Origin: Bacillus sp. DTU_2020_1000418_1_SI_GHA_SEK_038
Lineage (GTDB): Bacteria > Bacillota > Bacilli > Bacillales > Cytobacillaceae
DNA: 64,000 bases
Assembly (NCBI RefSeq): GCF_032341175.1
Contig: NZ_CP135435.1
Coordinates: 3,658,001 to 3,722,000 of the forward strand
Direction of reading: 5' to 3'
Below, one piece after another: positions 25,452-33,408 of this stretch. Below the pieces are notes generated by a model, which was not told the DNA's origin, searched no databases, and saw only the letters and a list, made by a program, of their open reading frames with translations. Numbering within the stretch: the first letter of the stretch is position 1; the number at the start of each line of letters is the position of its first letter. The position numbers and the translations under genes are program-made.

Positions 25452-27497
25452 TTACAGACCAAAACGTTCAATCTTTTTATCCCACTTTTTGTTAAATACT
25501 GGTTGATCGTTTTCTTTAACATCCATTTCTCCAATAATCATAAAGTTTTCCTTATCGGAAGTTTGCGTTACGATAATATCAGCTTCAATCCACCAGCCTT
25601 CGCGGCCCATTTTCATTTTCTGTGTAATCGTATATTTGGCTGAGAGCGGATCCGCATTACTTAATGTTAATTCACGTTTTAAATTGTGTTCAACCGTCAC
25701 ATCAATGTCATCAAAACGATAAACGCCTTCGCCAAAAACTCCACCAACACCATCAGTTATACTAGTCCAAGTATCTGTTAAAATATCGTATGAAATAGAA
25801 CGGTCTACCTTTCCAGGAGCCAGGATAGTTGTCGGCGTTAATGGCGCACTTTGAGGATTCATGTTTGGTCCAGCTGCCTTACTTCCCTTAAAGATCGGCA
25901 AGAAGAACTTAGCAGTCTCCAGATTCAGCGTAAGAGTTGCATCCTCAGGCATTGGCCAAAACATTGGCCAGAAAGAAGTCGCTATCGATAAACGAACTCT
26001 GTGTCCAGCCTTAAACTGATGTCCGCAACAGTCTAAATCTACAAATGCTTTAACCTTTTCGCCGGGGATTAGCTCATTTACTTGATCATGTCCGTTTAAA
26101 TGAGTTAAATTCATGACTCCATAGGAAACACGAGTTACAGATCCATCAGGTGCCACATCTGATAGCTGTGCAAAAAGCATGGCATGTGGTTTATCACTTG
26201 CTAATTCTACTTCAAATCTAGGGTACCCAACGATTTCTAGTGGACTTTCTAACACTTCTCCTTCAAAAACCATCGCCATTCCATCATCCATTCGTTGGTC
26301 TGCAGGGCTTTCGCCAGGTACGCCAGCACCCATCCATTCACCTGCTAATAGGCCATGATTTAATGGAGTTTTTAAGAGTACTTGCTCTTCCTTCTCATCT
26401 CGTTCTTCTACTAATTGACCCTTAGTTATTTGATATGCTTTTGGAACAACTTCATCTGTTGGCCATGATTGGAGACCTACCCAATATCCTTTACTTACTG
26501 GTTTGAAGACAGATGGTGGCATGCTTTCTTCCACCCACACATTTACCATTGGTCCATCCATTACGTCATTTTCTATTCCTTTAAGCCAATGATCCCACCA
26601 TTTAACAGCTTCTTGTAAAAAGCCCATCGCAGGTCCTGGAACGCCATCATGAGGATAAACGTGAGCCCATGGTCCAAGAATTCCTTTTCTTGGTACAGAT
26701 AGTCCCTTTAATAAACTTAGCACTGTATTCTGATAAGAATCTTCCCAGCCGTCAATTGCTAGAACAGGCACTTCAATATCATCATAGTTTTCACAAACAG
26801 AACCATGCTTCCAATACTCATCCCTTGTTTGGTGCTCCATCCATAGAGTCATCCATAAAGGCATATTTTCTAATCTTTCTAGCCATTTTTCTCGCCAAAC
26901 ATCTCCAACAATATTTGGATCAAGCGGACGTGCCTGATAAGCTAACATAATGTTGCCCCACCAGAAATTATCATTTAGCAGGCAGCCACCTTTATAGTGA
27001 ATGTCGTTGTTATATCGATCATCTGTAAAACCAATTGCAATAATTGCTTTTAAATGTTTTGGTTTTCTAGCTGCAACTTGAAGAGAATTAAAGCCACCCC
27101 AAGATTTGCCCATCATCCCGATATTTCCATCACACCAGCTTTGATTCGCGATCCAATCAATCACTTCTAGTGCATCATCCTGTTCTTGCTTTAAGTACTC
27201 ATCTTTTAGCAGACCATCTGATTCCCCTGACCCTCTCATATCAACTCTAACAACTGCGTATCCGTTTCCAGCAAAATAACCGTGCATAGGTTCATCTCTA
27301 GCCCTTGTGCCATCTGTTTTGCGATAAGGAATATACTCTAAAATAGCCGGTACCTTTTCCCCTTCCTCAACTTCCGGCAGCCAAATTCGACTGGATAGTT
27401 TAGTACCGTCTTCTAAAGTAATCCAAGTATTTTCAATTGCTTGATACTTAAAAGGAAACTGAGTAATAATTTCTTTTTCTTTGTATTCTGTTGACAT
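25452..27497 (-). CDS. CocE/NonD family serine hydrolase (X-Pro dipeptidyl-peptidase-like)
   Basis: 681 residues from ATG 27495-27497, behind GAGGAGGAGG; the frame extends 26 codons upstream without a site. The N-terminal alpha/beta hydrolase has the nucleophile in GMMGKSWGGFNS (near 125), an acid in AIDGWEDSY and a histidine in GPWAHVYPHDG. A PepX_C-like jelly-roll follows (DKPHAMLFAQLSDVAPDGS, GHRVRLSIATSFWPMFWP). A C-terminal extension of about 130 residues makes it longer than CocE, with a lipocalin-like or beta-rich look. It has no signal peptide. The family includes cocaine esterase and glutaryl-ACA acylase. A link to BCCT substrates is inferred from the shared operator. Confidence 0.88.
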   Translation of the reverse strand: MSTEYKEKEIITQFPFKYQAIENTWITLEDGTKLSSRIWLPEVEEGEKVPAILEYIPYRKTDGTRARDEPMHGYFAGNGYAVVRVDMRGSGESDGLLKDEYLKQEQDDALEVIDWIANQSWCDGNIGMMGKSWGGFNSLQVAARKPKHLKAIIAIGFTDDRYNNDIHYKGGCLLNDNFWWGNIMLAYQARPLDPNIVGDVWREKWLERLENMPLWMTLWMEHQTRDEYWKHGSVCENYDDIEVPVLAIDGWEDSYQNTVLSLLKGLSVPRKGILGPWAHVYPHDGVPGPAMGFLQEAVKWWDHWLKGIENDVMDGPMVNVWVEESMPPSVFKPVSKGYWVGLQSWPTDEVVPKAYQITKGQLVEERDEKEEQVLLKTPLNHGLLAGEWMGAGVPGESPADQRMDDGMAMVFEGEVLESPLEIVGYPRFEVELASDKPHAMLFAQLSDVAPDGSVTRVSYGVMNLTHLNGHDQVNELIPGEKVKAFVDLDCCGHQFKAGHRVRLSIATSFWPMFWPMPEDATLTLNLETAKFFLPIFKGSKAAGPNMNPQSAPLTPTTILAPGKVDRSISYDILTDTWTSITDGVGGVFGEGVYRFDDIDVTVEHNLKRELTLSNADPLSAKYTITQKMKMGREGWWIEADIIVTQTSDKENFMIIGEMDVKENDQPVFNKKWDKKIERFGL

Positions 27498-27560
27498 TGT
27501 TGCATCCTCCTCCTCTATCATTTGCATAGCTTTAGAACAAAGCGGCCTTTTTTTCACCAC

Positions 27561-27574
27561 TTTAAGCGCTTTCA
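27561..27574 (-). promoter_or_regulatory. Candidate cre (CcpA) site in the hydrolase leader
   Basis: The minus strand TGAAAGCGCTTAAA fits the cre pattern TGWAANCGNTNWCA except at one position. It lies between the mapped promoter-like sequence and the chosen hydrolase start, where CcpA could block elongation. Inferred. Confidence 0.4.
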
Positions 27575-27602
27575 ACTAAAGTTAAAAAACAGTCATAATT
27601 AT

Positions 27603-27622
27603 TTTATAATCACGATTATAAA
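27603..27622. promoter_or_regulatory. Candidate TetR-type operator upstream of the hydrolase
   Basis: TTTATAATC-AC-GATTATAAA is a perfect palindrome with 9-nt arms and a 2-nt centre. It lies just downstream of the predicted start point of the hydrolase promoter, a position suited to repression. Confidence 0.65.
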
Positions 27623-27635
27623 TTTATGTGCGTTT

Positions 27636-27664
27636 AGTATAGCATTCGAAAATATGTTTATCAA
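27636..27664 (-). promoter_or_regulatory. Sigma-A promoter of the hydrolase gene
   Basis: On the minus strand TTGATA (27659-27664), a 17-nt spacer and TATACT (27636-27641) lie in the gap shared with the divergent TetR gene. Confidence 0.65.
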
Positions 27665-27728
27665 CTTAAAATCTTCAAAAAACTCCAAAATTAAATGATT
27701 GGCAAGTATTTTACTATGGAAATAATAT

Positions 27729-27750
27729 TGTTATAATATAATCATGATTA
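27729..27750 (+). promoter_or_regulatory. Extended -10 promoter and overlapping operator of the TetR gene
   Basis: TGT-TATAAT (27729-27737) is an extended -10 element. TAATCATGATTA (27739-27750), a perfect 12-bp palindrome, covers the likely start point directly after it. The core matches the palindromes before the hydrolase and BCCT genes, so autoregulation is likely. Confidence 0.6.
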
Positions 27751-27835
27751 AATTTGTAAGTATTGGAAAAATCCAACTATCGTAATTTGAGGATTATTTG
27801 AAATAAGAGCTTATAAATTGAGGGGGAGAATTGAT

Positions 27836-28525
27836 TTGAATAAAAAGGAAATTCAAATGGGACGTATGTGGAAATACTTTGTGGACGCAACTGCCGAAAT
27901 TATCGAAGAAGAAGGTTTAGAAAATGTAACAATAAGGAAAGTGGCAGATAAAGCAGGCTATAATAGTGCAACGATTTATAACTACTTTTCTGAGATATCC
28001 CATTTAATTTTTTTCGCTTCAATGAAATTTATGAAAAACTACACAGATGAGGTATCTCTTTATATTGAAAAAGGGAAGGATCCGCTCGAAAAATATTTAT
28101 TAGCATGGGAATGTTTTTGTAATCACTCGTTTAAACAACCACAAATTTTTCATGCGGTATTTATTATGGACTTAGGAGATCAGCCAGAAAAACTGCTTGA
28201 AGACTATTATAAAATCTACCCTTCTGATTTAATTAATATCCCGGAGGAACTAAAGACAATCCTATTTGAACGTAATGTGTCAAAAAGAGGAAGATCCTTT
28301 TTGGAAATTGCCCTAAAAGAGGGATTTATTAAAGAGGAAAACGTTGATTCAATTAATGAATTAACGATTTTAATATGGCAGGGAATGTTCACCAACATCT
28401 TAAATAATCGTAAAAGCTACGAGTTTCAAGAGGCTGTAAAAATTACGATGGACTATATATCTGAGATCGTCAACAATGCAAATTTATTTAATTTTCAAAG
28501 GTCTAAATATGAAAATCAACGATAG
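27836..28525 (+). CDS. TetR/AcrR-family transcriptional regulator
   Basis: 229 residues. The N-terminal helix-turn-helix is clear: DATAEIIEEEGLENVTIRKVADKAGYNSATIYNYFSEISHLIFFA (about 13-58). The all-helical C-terminal ligand domain is not like any I recognise. The start is TTG 27836, with AGGGGGAG 9 nt upstream; a TTG at 27818 has no site. It is divergent from the hydrolase gene, and three related palindromes in the locus suggest it controls itself, the hydrolase and the BCCT transporter. The ligand is unknown, perhaps the transported compound. Confidence 0.88.
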   Translation: MNKKEIQMGRMWKYFVDATAEIIEEEGLENVTIRKVADKAGYNSATIYNYFSEISHLIFFASMKFMKNYTDEVSLYIEKGKDPLEKYLLAWECFCNHSFKQPQIFHAVFIMDLGDQPEKLLEDYYKIYPSDLINIPEELKTILFERNVSKRGRSFLEIALKEGFIKEENVDSINELTILIWQGMFTNILNNRKSYEFQEAVKITMDYISEIVNNANLFNFQRSKYENQR

Positions 28526-28545
28526 CAAGCAGATTTTTTAAAGCA

Positions 28546-28598
28546 AAAAAGCGAGGAATCTTCTGTCACCTTTTGGAAGACCGAGATACTTCGCTTTT
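28546..28598. terminator. Bidirectional terminator between the TetR gene and yutD
   Basis: AAAAGCGA and TCGCTTTT form the base of a longer imperfect hairpin that includes an inner ATCTTC/GAAGA pairing. A and T runs on both sides suit the two convergent genes. Confidence 0.65.
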
Positions 28599-28606
28599 TT
28601 TCTTCT

Positions 28607-28882
28607 TTACTTATTTATTTTTTTCGCCACAAAATATGCACAGCCAAAATTGCAGAATTCATATAAGTATTCCGATAATGTACTGATTTTCGTATCAAAG
28701 GTAGCTTTCTGATTTTGGTCGTCAAAGAAGCCGCGGAGCCTAAGCTGACCGTAGCCCCAATCCCCAACAATATAATCATACCGGGTTAAAATATCACTAT
28801 ACCTGCCCCGGAATGCATCTTCATTAAAACCATTTCTTATATCTTCTATTACCTCATAGCAAACGTTATTAACACAAATCAA
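28607..28882 (-). CDS. yutD: YutD family protein (DUF1027)
   Basis: 91 residues with the family blocks ICVNNVCYEVIEDIRNGFNEDAFRGRYSDILTRYDYIVGDWGYGQLRLRGFF and a C-terminal FCNFGCAYFVAKK. The structure-known YutD fold is small and alpha/beta; the function is unsettled. I chose TTG 28880-28882, because GAGGTG lies 7 nt ahead and the GTG nine bases earlier is part of that site. It is divergent from the lipoprotein gene. Confidence 0.85.
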   Translation of the reverse strand: MICVNNVCYEVIEDIRNGFNEDAFRGRYSDILTRYDYIVGDWGYGQLRLRGFFDDQNQKATFDTKISTLSEYLYEFCNFGCAYFVAKKINK

Positions 28883-29047
28883 ATCAATCACCTCAGTTTA
28901 AAAACAGCGTCCTCATCCCCATTATATTGGAAATGTTTGTATTCTGAAAGTATTTCTTACTTTATTTAAATTATAACTGATAGCCCATCAATTTCTAAGA
29001 GAAAAAAATAATCGGCTGGTTATTCTATAAACAAGGAGGTGCTTCAC

Positions 29048-29734
29048 ATTAGAAAATCATTGATCATCTTAGGAATATGCGGCCTCACAGCCTTAACAGC
29101 CTGTCAAAACAATAATATGGCAAATGAAAGCGATGGAGTTTACGAAAGAAGCGGTAACACCCTGAATGTAAATACTCAGCGCCCTGAGTTAAATAATCAA
29201 AATAATAATGGCAACAACGCCAATAACAGGGGTTTCATGAACACGAATAATAATGGAACAGAAAATAACTTTGGTTATGTCCGCCACCAAAAGAGCCCCA
29301 TTGCAGGCGAAAGGGTTTCAAATGTTAATAATGGAACCATTAATCGGGAGCAAGTGGCTGATATGATTTCCGGCTATTGTACGGATATTCCAAATGTAGA
29401 CGATATATCCACACTTGTGACAGATGAAGAAGTGCTGATTATTTATCACACGGATTCAAATGACCGCAACATGATTGCAGACCAGGTGAAGAAAACAGCC
29501 ATGTCTGTCGTCCCTAGATGGTACCATGTTTATGTAAGTGATAATACGGCTCTGCGCCCATATATTGAAAACTTTGCTACGAACAGCCCGAACACAGAAA
29601 ATGTAAATACTGGCCTTAACAAAGTAATAAAAGAAATGCTAAAATCTCCACAGGGGAAAAAGATGGGGAATGGCGAAAATGAAAATGGAGAATTACAGGG
29701 CGAGAGGAATAATAACAACAATCGAAATCGATGA
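29048..29734 (+). CDS. yutC: YutC/YhcN-YlaJ-type sporulation lipoprotein (likely AUU start)
   Basis: A lipoprotein signal (IRKSLIILGICGLTALTAC) ends in a lipobox cysteine. An Asn-rich linker of about 65 residues follows, and then a YhcN/YlaJ-like domain (REQVADMISGYCTDIPNVDDISTLVTDEEVLIIYHTDSNDRNMIADQVKKTAMSVVP). Such lipoproteins lie in spore membranes and act in germination or outgrowth. AAGGAGG (29033-29039) is placed 8 nt before ATT 29048; the only nearby standard codon, GTG 29039, overlaps that site. About 228 residues. Confidence 0.82.
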   Translation: MRKSLIILGICGLTALTACQNNNMANESDGVYERSGNTLNVNTQRPELNNQNNNGNNANNRGFMNTNNNGTENNFGYVRHQKSPIAGERVSNVNNGTINREQVADMISGYCTDIPNVDDISTLVTDEEVLIIYHTDSNDRNMIADQVKKTAMSVVPRWYHVYVSDNTALRPYIENFATNSPNTENVNTGLNKVIKEMLKSPQGKKMGNGENENGELQGERNNNNNRNR

Positions 29735-29739
29735 AAACA

Positions 29740-29768
29740 AAGGGTTCAGTATCGGCTGCTGAACCCTT
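29740..29768. terminator. Bidirectional terminator between yutC and lipA
   Basis: AAGGGTTCAG and CTGAACCCTT form a 10-bp stem with a 9-nt loop, followed by CTTTTTATT on the plus strand and TTTGTTTTC on the minus strand. Confidence 0.85.
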
Positions 29769-29775
29769 CTTTTTA

Positions 29776-30693
29776 TTATGCTTCTTTAAGCTCGATTTCT
29801 CCAAGCTCCTGCTGACGCTTAGCCGCAGCATTAACTTGTTCATCAGCGTGGTAGGATGAACGAACAAGCGGACCTGCCTCACAATGATTAAAGCCCTTGC
29901 TTAAGGCAATTTCCTTTAGCTCTTGGAACTCATCCGGGTGGTAATATTTTTCTACCTTCAGATGCTTTTTCGATGGCTGTAAATATTGGCCAATCGTCAT
30001 AATATCAACATTATGCGCTCTTAAAGCGTCCATTGTTTCAATGATTTCCTCTTTTGTTTCTCCCAGACCTACCATTAAGCTGGATTTTGTCGGAATATCT
30101 GGCTGCAGTTCTTTCGCCCTGCGCAAAAATTCTAACGAACGGTGATATTGAGCCCGTGCTCTCACTCTTGGAGTAAGGCGCTCAACCGTCTCAATATTAT
30201 GGTTTAATATATCAGGACGTGCATCCATCAATGTCTTTAAATTTTCATATACTCCGCCCATATCTGACGGCAATACTTCAATACTTGTGAATGGGTTCTT
30301 TCTTCTAATTGCTCTTACGGTTTCTGCAAAAACAGCTGCTCCGCCATCTTTTAGATCATCCCTTGCCACTGCTGTCACAACAACATGCTTTAAGTTCATC
30401 AGCACAACGGAGTCTGCGACTCTTTCCGGCTCCTGCCAGTCCAATTCAGTAGGCAATCCTGTTTTGACCGCACAGAAACGGCAGGCACGTGTACAAGTAT
30501 CCCCTAGAATCATAAAAGTAGCCGTTCTTCTTTCTGCCCAGCATTCATGAATATTTGGACATTTCGCTTCTTCACATACTGTATGAAGACCATTTTCCCT
30601 CATCATTTTCTTTAAACCGGTATAGTTTTCATTCGTGTTAAGCTTTATTTTTAGCCACTCCGGCTTACGTATGTATTCCTCTTTTTTGCTCAA
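29776..30693 (-). CDS. lipA: Lipoyl synthase
   Basis: 305 residues. Two iron-sulfur sites are plain: C40-X4-C45-X5-C51 ([12 protein letters not shown]) for the auxiliary cluster and C67-X3-C71-X2-C74 (CTRACRFC) for the radical-SAM cluster. The [10 protein letters not shown] end motif supplies the serine ligand. It inserts two sulfur atoms into protein-bound octanoyl groups to form lipoyl, which is used for example by GcvH encoded at 55618. The start is TTG behind AAAGGAG. It is divergent from lytH, as in B. subtilis. Confidence 0.96.
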   Translation of the reverse strand: MSKKEEYIRKPEWLKIKLNTNENYTGLKKMMRENGLHTVCEEAKCPNIHECWAERRTATFMILGDTCTRACRFCAVKTGLPTELDWQEPERVADSVVLMNLKHVVVTAVARDDLKDGGAAVFAETVRAIRRKNPFTSIEVLPSDMGGVYENLKTLMDARPDILNHNIETVERLTPRVRARAQYHRSLEFLRRAKELQPDIPTKSSLMVGLGETKEEIIETMDALRAHNVDIMTIGQYLQPSKKHLKVEKYYHPDEFQELKEIALSKGFNHCEAGPLVRSSYHADEQVNAAAKRQQELGEIELKEA

Positions 30694-30881
30694 AACTCTC
30701 CACTCCTTTTTGAAAAGGCAAGGTGCCTGAATACCTAAATTACACTCATATGATGCAACTTTAACACATGGGGTTACAAAAGGACAAGTTGCAATATTTC
30801 GATTACCAATAATTGATATAGATTTATTTTTTCAAAAATCACAAACTAAACAAGCATATGAGTGAGGAAGGGAGGATTACT

Positions 30882-31868
30882 TTGAGGATTAAATTAATTG
30901 TTATTCTAACATTGCTTCTTTCTTTATTTTACCCTTGGAATGGAAATGCCCAAACTGATATGAATGAAGTATACAAAAGCCGTATGGAATTATATAAAAG
31001 GATTGAAGCTGTCACTCACATTCCTTGGTATTATCTTGCCGGAATTGACCAATATGAACGTAATGTAAGGCAGGCTAGAAGAGACATCCCAAAAGCTGAG
31101 GGGCTAACTGGAATTTATTTCAAGCCTGAAGAATGGGCAGGACCTTTAAATCTTGATCCGACTGACGATAACCTATTATCCTTACAGCTTTTTAACGGAA
31201 AGGGCATGGATGGCGATGGGGATGGAAAAGCAAGTTTAACAAATGATGTAGATGTTCTCTATACGTTTGCCCATCATCTTCTTTCGTACGGAAGGGATCA
31301 TGATAATATCAAAATAGGCTTATGGGATTATTATAAACGGGATAAAACGGTTAGCATCATTGTTGGAAAAGCTAGACTTTATAAGCATTTTGGAAGATTG
31401 GATCTAGATGATCGTGTATTTCCGCTTCCATTAAGAAGCCACTATACTTATAAAAACACATGGGGTGCTGCCCGTGGCTGGGGTGGAAGAAGAATCCATG
31501 AAGGAACGGATATTTTTGCTGGCTATGGTGTCCCTGTTAGGGCAACCGCATATGGAATTATCGAAATGAAGGGCTGGAATCGCTTCGGCGGCTGGAGAAT
31601 TGGGATTCGGGATATTAATAATAATTACCATTATTTTGCCCATTTAAGCGGTTTTGCGAAGGACTTGAAAATAGGACAAATTGTCGAGCCCGGGATGTTA
31701 ATCGGTGGGGTTGGAAGTTCTGGTTATGGACCGCCTGGCACCTCAGGAAAATTCCCGCCTCATTTGCATTATGGTATCTACAAAGACAATGGCTTTACAG
31801 AATGGTCATTTGATCCGTATCCTCACTTACGATTATGGGAAAGACAGGAACGAAACAAAAAAAAATAA
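30882..31868 (+). CDS. lytH: Sporulation M23 peptidase LytH (L-Ala-D-Glu endopeptidase)
   Basis: 328 residues. A signal peptide or membrane anchor (LRIKLIVILTLLLSLFYPW) leads into a region with VYKSRMELYKRIEAVTHIPWYYLAGIDQYERN, then a C-terminal M23 domain with the zinc ligands RIHEGTDIFAGYG and PPHLHYGIY. LytH makes the single-alanine side chains of spore cortex peptidoglycan. The start is TTG 30882, behind GGGAGGA; an in-frame ATG 24 nt earlier is placed too early. Mother-cell expression is expected from the family, but no sigma-K promoter is clear. Confidence 0.92.
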   Translation: MRIKLIVILTLLLSLFYPWNGNAQTDMNEVYKSRMELYKRIEAVTHIPWYYLAGIDQYERNVRQARRDIPKAEGLTGIYFKPEEWAGPLNLDPTDDNLLSLQLFNGKGMDGDGDGKASLTNDVDVLYTFAHHLLSYGRDHDNIKIGLWDYYKRDKTVSIIVGKARLYKHFGRLDLDDRVFPLPLRSHYTYKNTWGAARGWGGRRIHEGTDIFAGYGVPVRATAYGIIEMKGWNRFGGWRIGIRDINNNYHYFAHLSGFAKDLKIGQIVEPGMLIGGVGSSGYGPPGTSGKFPPHLHYGIYKDNGFTEWSFDPYPHLRLWERQERNKKK

Positions 31869-31869
31869 A

Positions 31870-31904
31870 AGAAGGGGACTGACTCTTGGAGTCGTTCCCC
31901 TTCT
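31870..31904. terminator. Bidirectional terminator between lytH and livF
   Basis: AGAAGGGGA and GACTC pair with GAGTC and TTCCCCTTCT around a TTG loop, flanked by A-rich and T-rich stretches. It lies between convergent genes. Confidence 0.85.
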
Positions 31905-31918
31905 AAAAAGCTTTATTT

Positions 31919-32626
31919 CTAATGTCCACCCAAGTAGGCTTTCTTGATATCTTCGCTTGCCTGCAGTTCAGCTGCAGTACCAGAAACCGTTACACGGCCT
32001 GTTTCAATTACGTAAGCACGGTTAGCAATAGATAAAGCCATATGCGCGTTTTGTTCTACTAGCAGAACTGTTGTACCTTCACGGTTAATATCCTCAATAA
32101 TTTGGAAAATTGTTTTAACCATTAATGGAGCAAGACCCATGGAAGGCTCGTCAAGTAAAAGAAGCTTTGGTCTTGCCATAATCGCTCTTCCCATGGCTAA
32201 CATTTGCTGCTCCCCGCCAGATAGTGTTCCTGACAACTGTTTTCGGCGCTCTAGCAATCGTGGAAAAGTTTCATAAACTTTTTCGATATCCTTATGAATT
32301 TCTTTTGAATCTTTTCTTAAAAAGGCTCCTAGTTCTAGGTTTTCCTCAACGGTCATGTTTGCAAATACACGCCGTCCCTCTGGTACATGTGAGATCCCCG
32401 CCTTCACTATGCCTTGAGCAGCCTTTCCGCCAATAGAATCACCTAAATATTGGATGGTTCCATTTTTCGGCCTAAGAAGTCCGGATAAAGTTTTCAGCAG
32501 CGTACTTTTCCCAGCTCCGTTCGCACCAATAAGGGTAACAATTTCTCCCTCATTTACTTCTAAAGAAACCCCTTTAAGGGCTTGTATATTCCCATAAAAT
32601 ACGTCAATTTTATCTACTTTAAGCAT
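31919..32626 (-). CDS. livF: Branched-chain amino acid ABC transporter ATPase LivF
   Basis: 235 residues from ATG 32624-32626. Walker A is GANGAGKST, the signature is LSGGEQQML, Walker B is LLLLDEPSMGLAP, and the H-loop region is VLLVEQNAHMAL. The short LivF form (no LivG-style insert) with RRVFANMTVEENLELGAF is typical. It overlaps the end of livG by 8 nt. It pairs with LivG to power uptake through LivH/LivM. Confidence 0.94.
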   Translation of the reverse strand: MLKVDKIDVFYGNIQALKGVSLEVNEGEIVTLIGANGAGKSTLLKTLSGLLRPKNGTIQYLGDSIGGKAAQGIVKAGISHVPEGRRVFANMTVEENLELGAFLRKDSKEIHKDIEKVYETFPRLLERRKQLSGTLSGGEQQMLAMGRAIMARPKLLLLDEPSMGLAPLMVKTIFQIIEDINREGTTVLLVEQNAHMALSIANRAYVIETGRVTVSGTAAELQASEDIKKAYLGGH

Positions 32627-33407
32627 TGTCGACAGTAACCTCCTCACCTAAGTAAGCCTCGATGACTTTCGGATGATTACGAATTTCTTCTGGTGTGCCT
32701 GCGGCAATTAGCTGTCCATGGTCCAGCACATAAATTCTTTCACAGATACCCATAACTAAGTTCATATCATGCTCAATTAATAAAATCGTCAGATCAAATT
32801 CATTACGGATAAACGCAATTAACTCCATGAGCTCATGCGTCTCTTGCGGATTCATTCCAGCTGCTGGCTCGTCAAGCAATAGAAGCTTTGGTCCTGCAGC
32901 TAGTGCTCTCGCAATTTCCAATCTCCTTTGCTGACCATAAGGAAGGTTTTTTGCCATTTCGTCCTTAAAATTTTCTAATTGGAAAATTTTAAGGAACTCA
33001 ATTGACTTTTCTTCCATTTCCTTTTCTCCCGAGAAGTGAGAAGGAAGACGGAAAATGGAGCTTACAATTGAGTGCTTTGCTAAAGAATGATAAGCAACTT
33101 TAACATTATCCAGAACAGAAAGCTCATTGAAAAGACGGATATTTTGGAAGGTACGGCTAATCCCAAGACGTGTTACCTTATATGGAGGCAGCCCATTTAG
33201 ACGTTTTCCCTCTAACAGAATGTCTCCTTCTGTTGGCACATAAACACCAGTCAGTAAGTTAAAGCTTGTTGTTTTTCCTGCACCGTTCGGTCCAATTAGC
33301 CCAACTAGCTCACCTTGATTGATTTCCATGCTAAATCCTTGAACAGCTTTTAATCCGCCAAATTGAATGCCTGCTTCTTTAACCTGAAGTAAGGGTGTAT
33401 GGGCCAT
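32619..33407 (-). CDS. livG: Branched-chain amino acid ABC transporter ATPase LivG
   Basis: 262 residues from ATG 33405-33407, behind AGGAGGT. Walker A is GPNGAGKTT, the signature region is LPYGQQRRLEIARAL, and Walker B is LLLLDEPAAGMNPQE. The long loop between Walker A and the signature, and the C-terminal IRNHPKVIEAYLGE, are typical LivG features. It starts just after livM and overlaps livF. Confidence 0.94.
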   Translation of the reverse strand: MAHTPLLQVKEAGIQFGGLKAVQGFSMEINQGELVGLIGPNGAGKTTSFNLLTGVYVPTEGDILLEGKRLNGLPPYKVTRLGISRTFQNIRLFNELSVLDNVKVAYHSLAKHSIVSSIFRLPSHFSGEKEMEEKSIEFLKIFQLENFKDEMAKNLPYGQQRRLEIARALAAGPKLLLLDEPAAGMNPQETHELMELIAFIRNEFDLTILLIEHDMNLVMGICERIYVLDHGQLIAAGTPEEIRNHPKVIEAYLGEEVTVDNA

Positions 33408-33408
33408 T

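Noticed and set aside
30839..30866. Sigma-K-like promoter before lytH
   Set aside because: A GCATA element is present but the -10 end and the spacing to the AC of the -35 are off; not enough to call.
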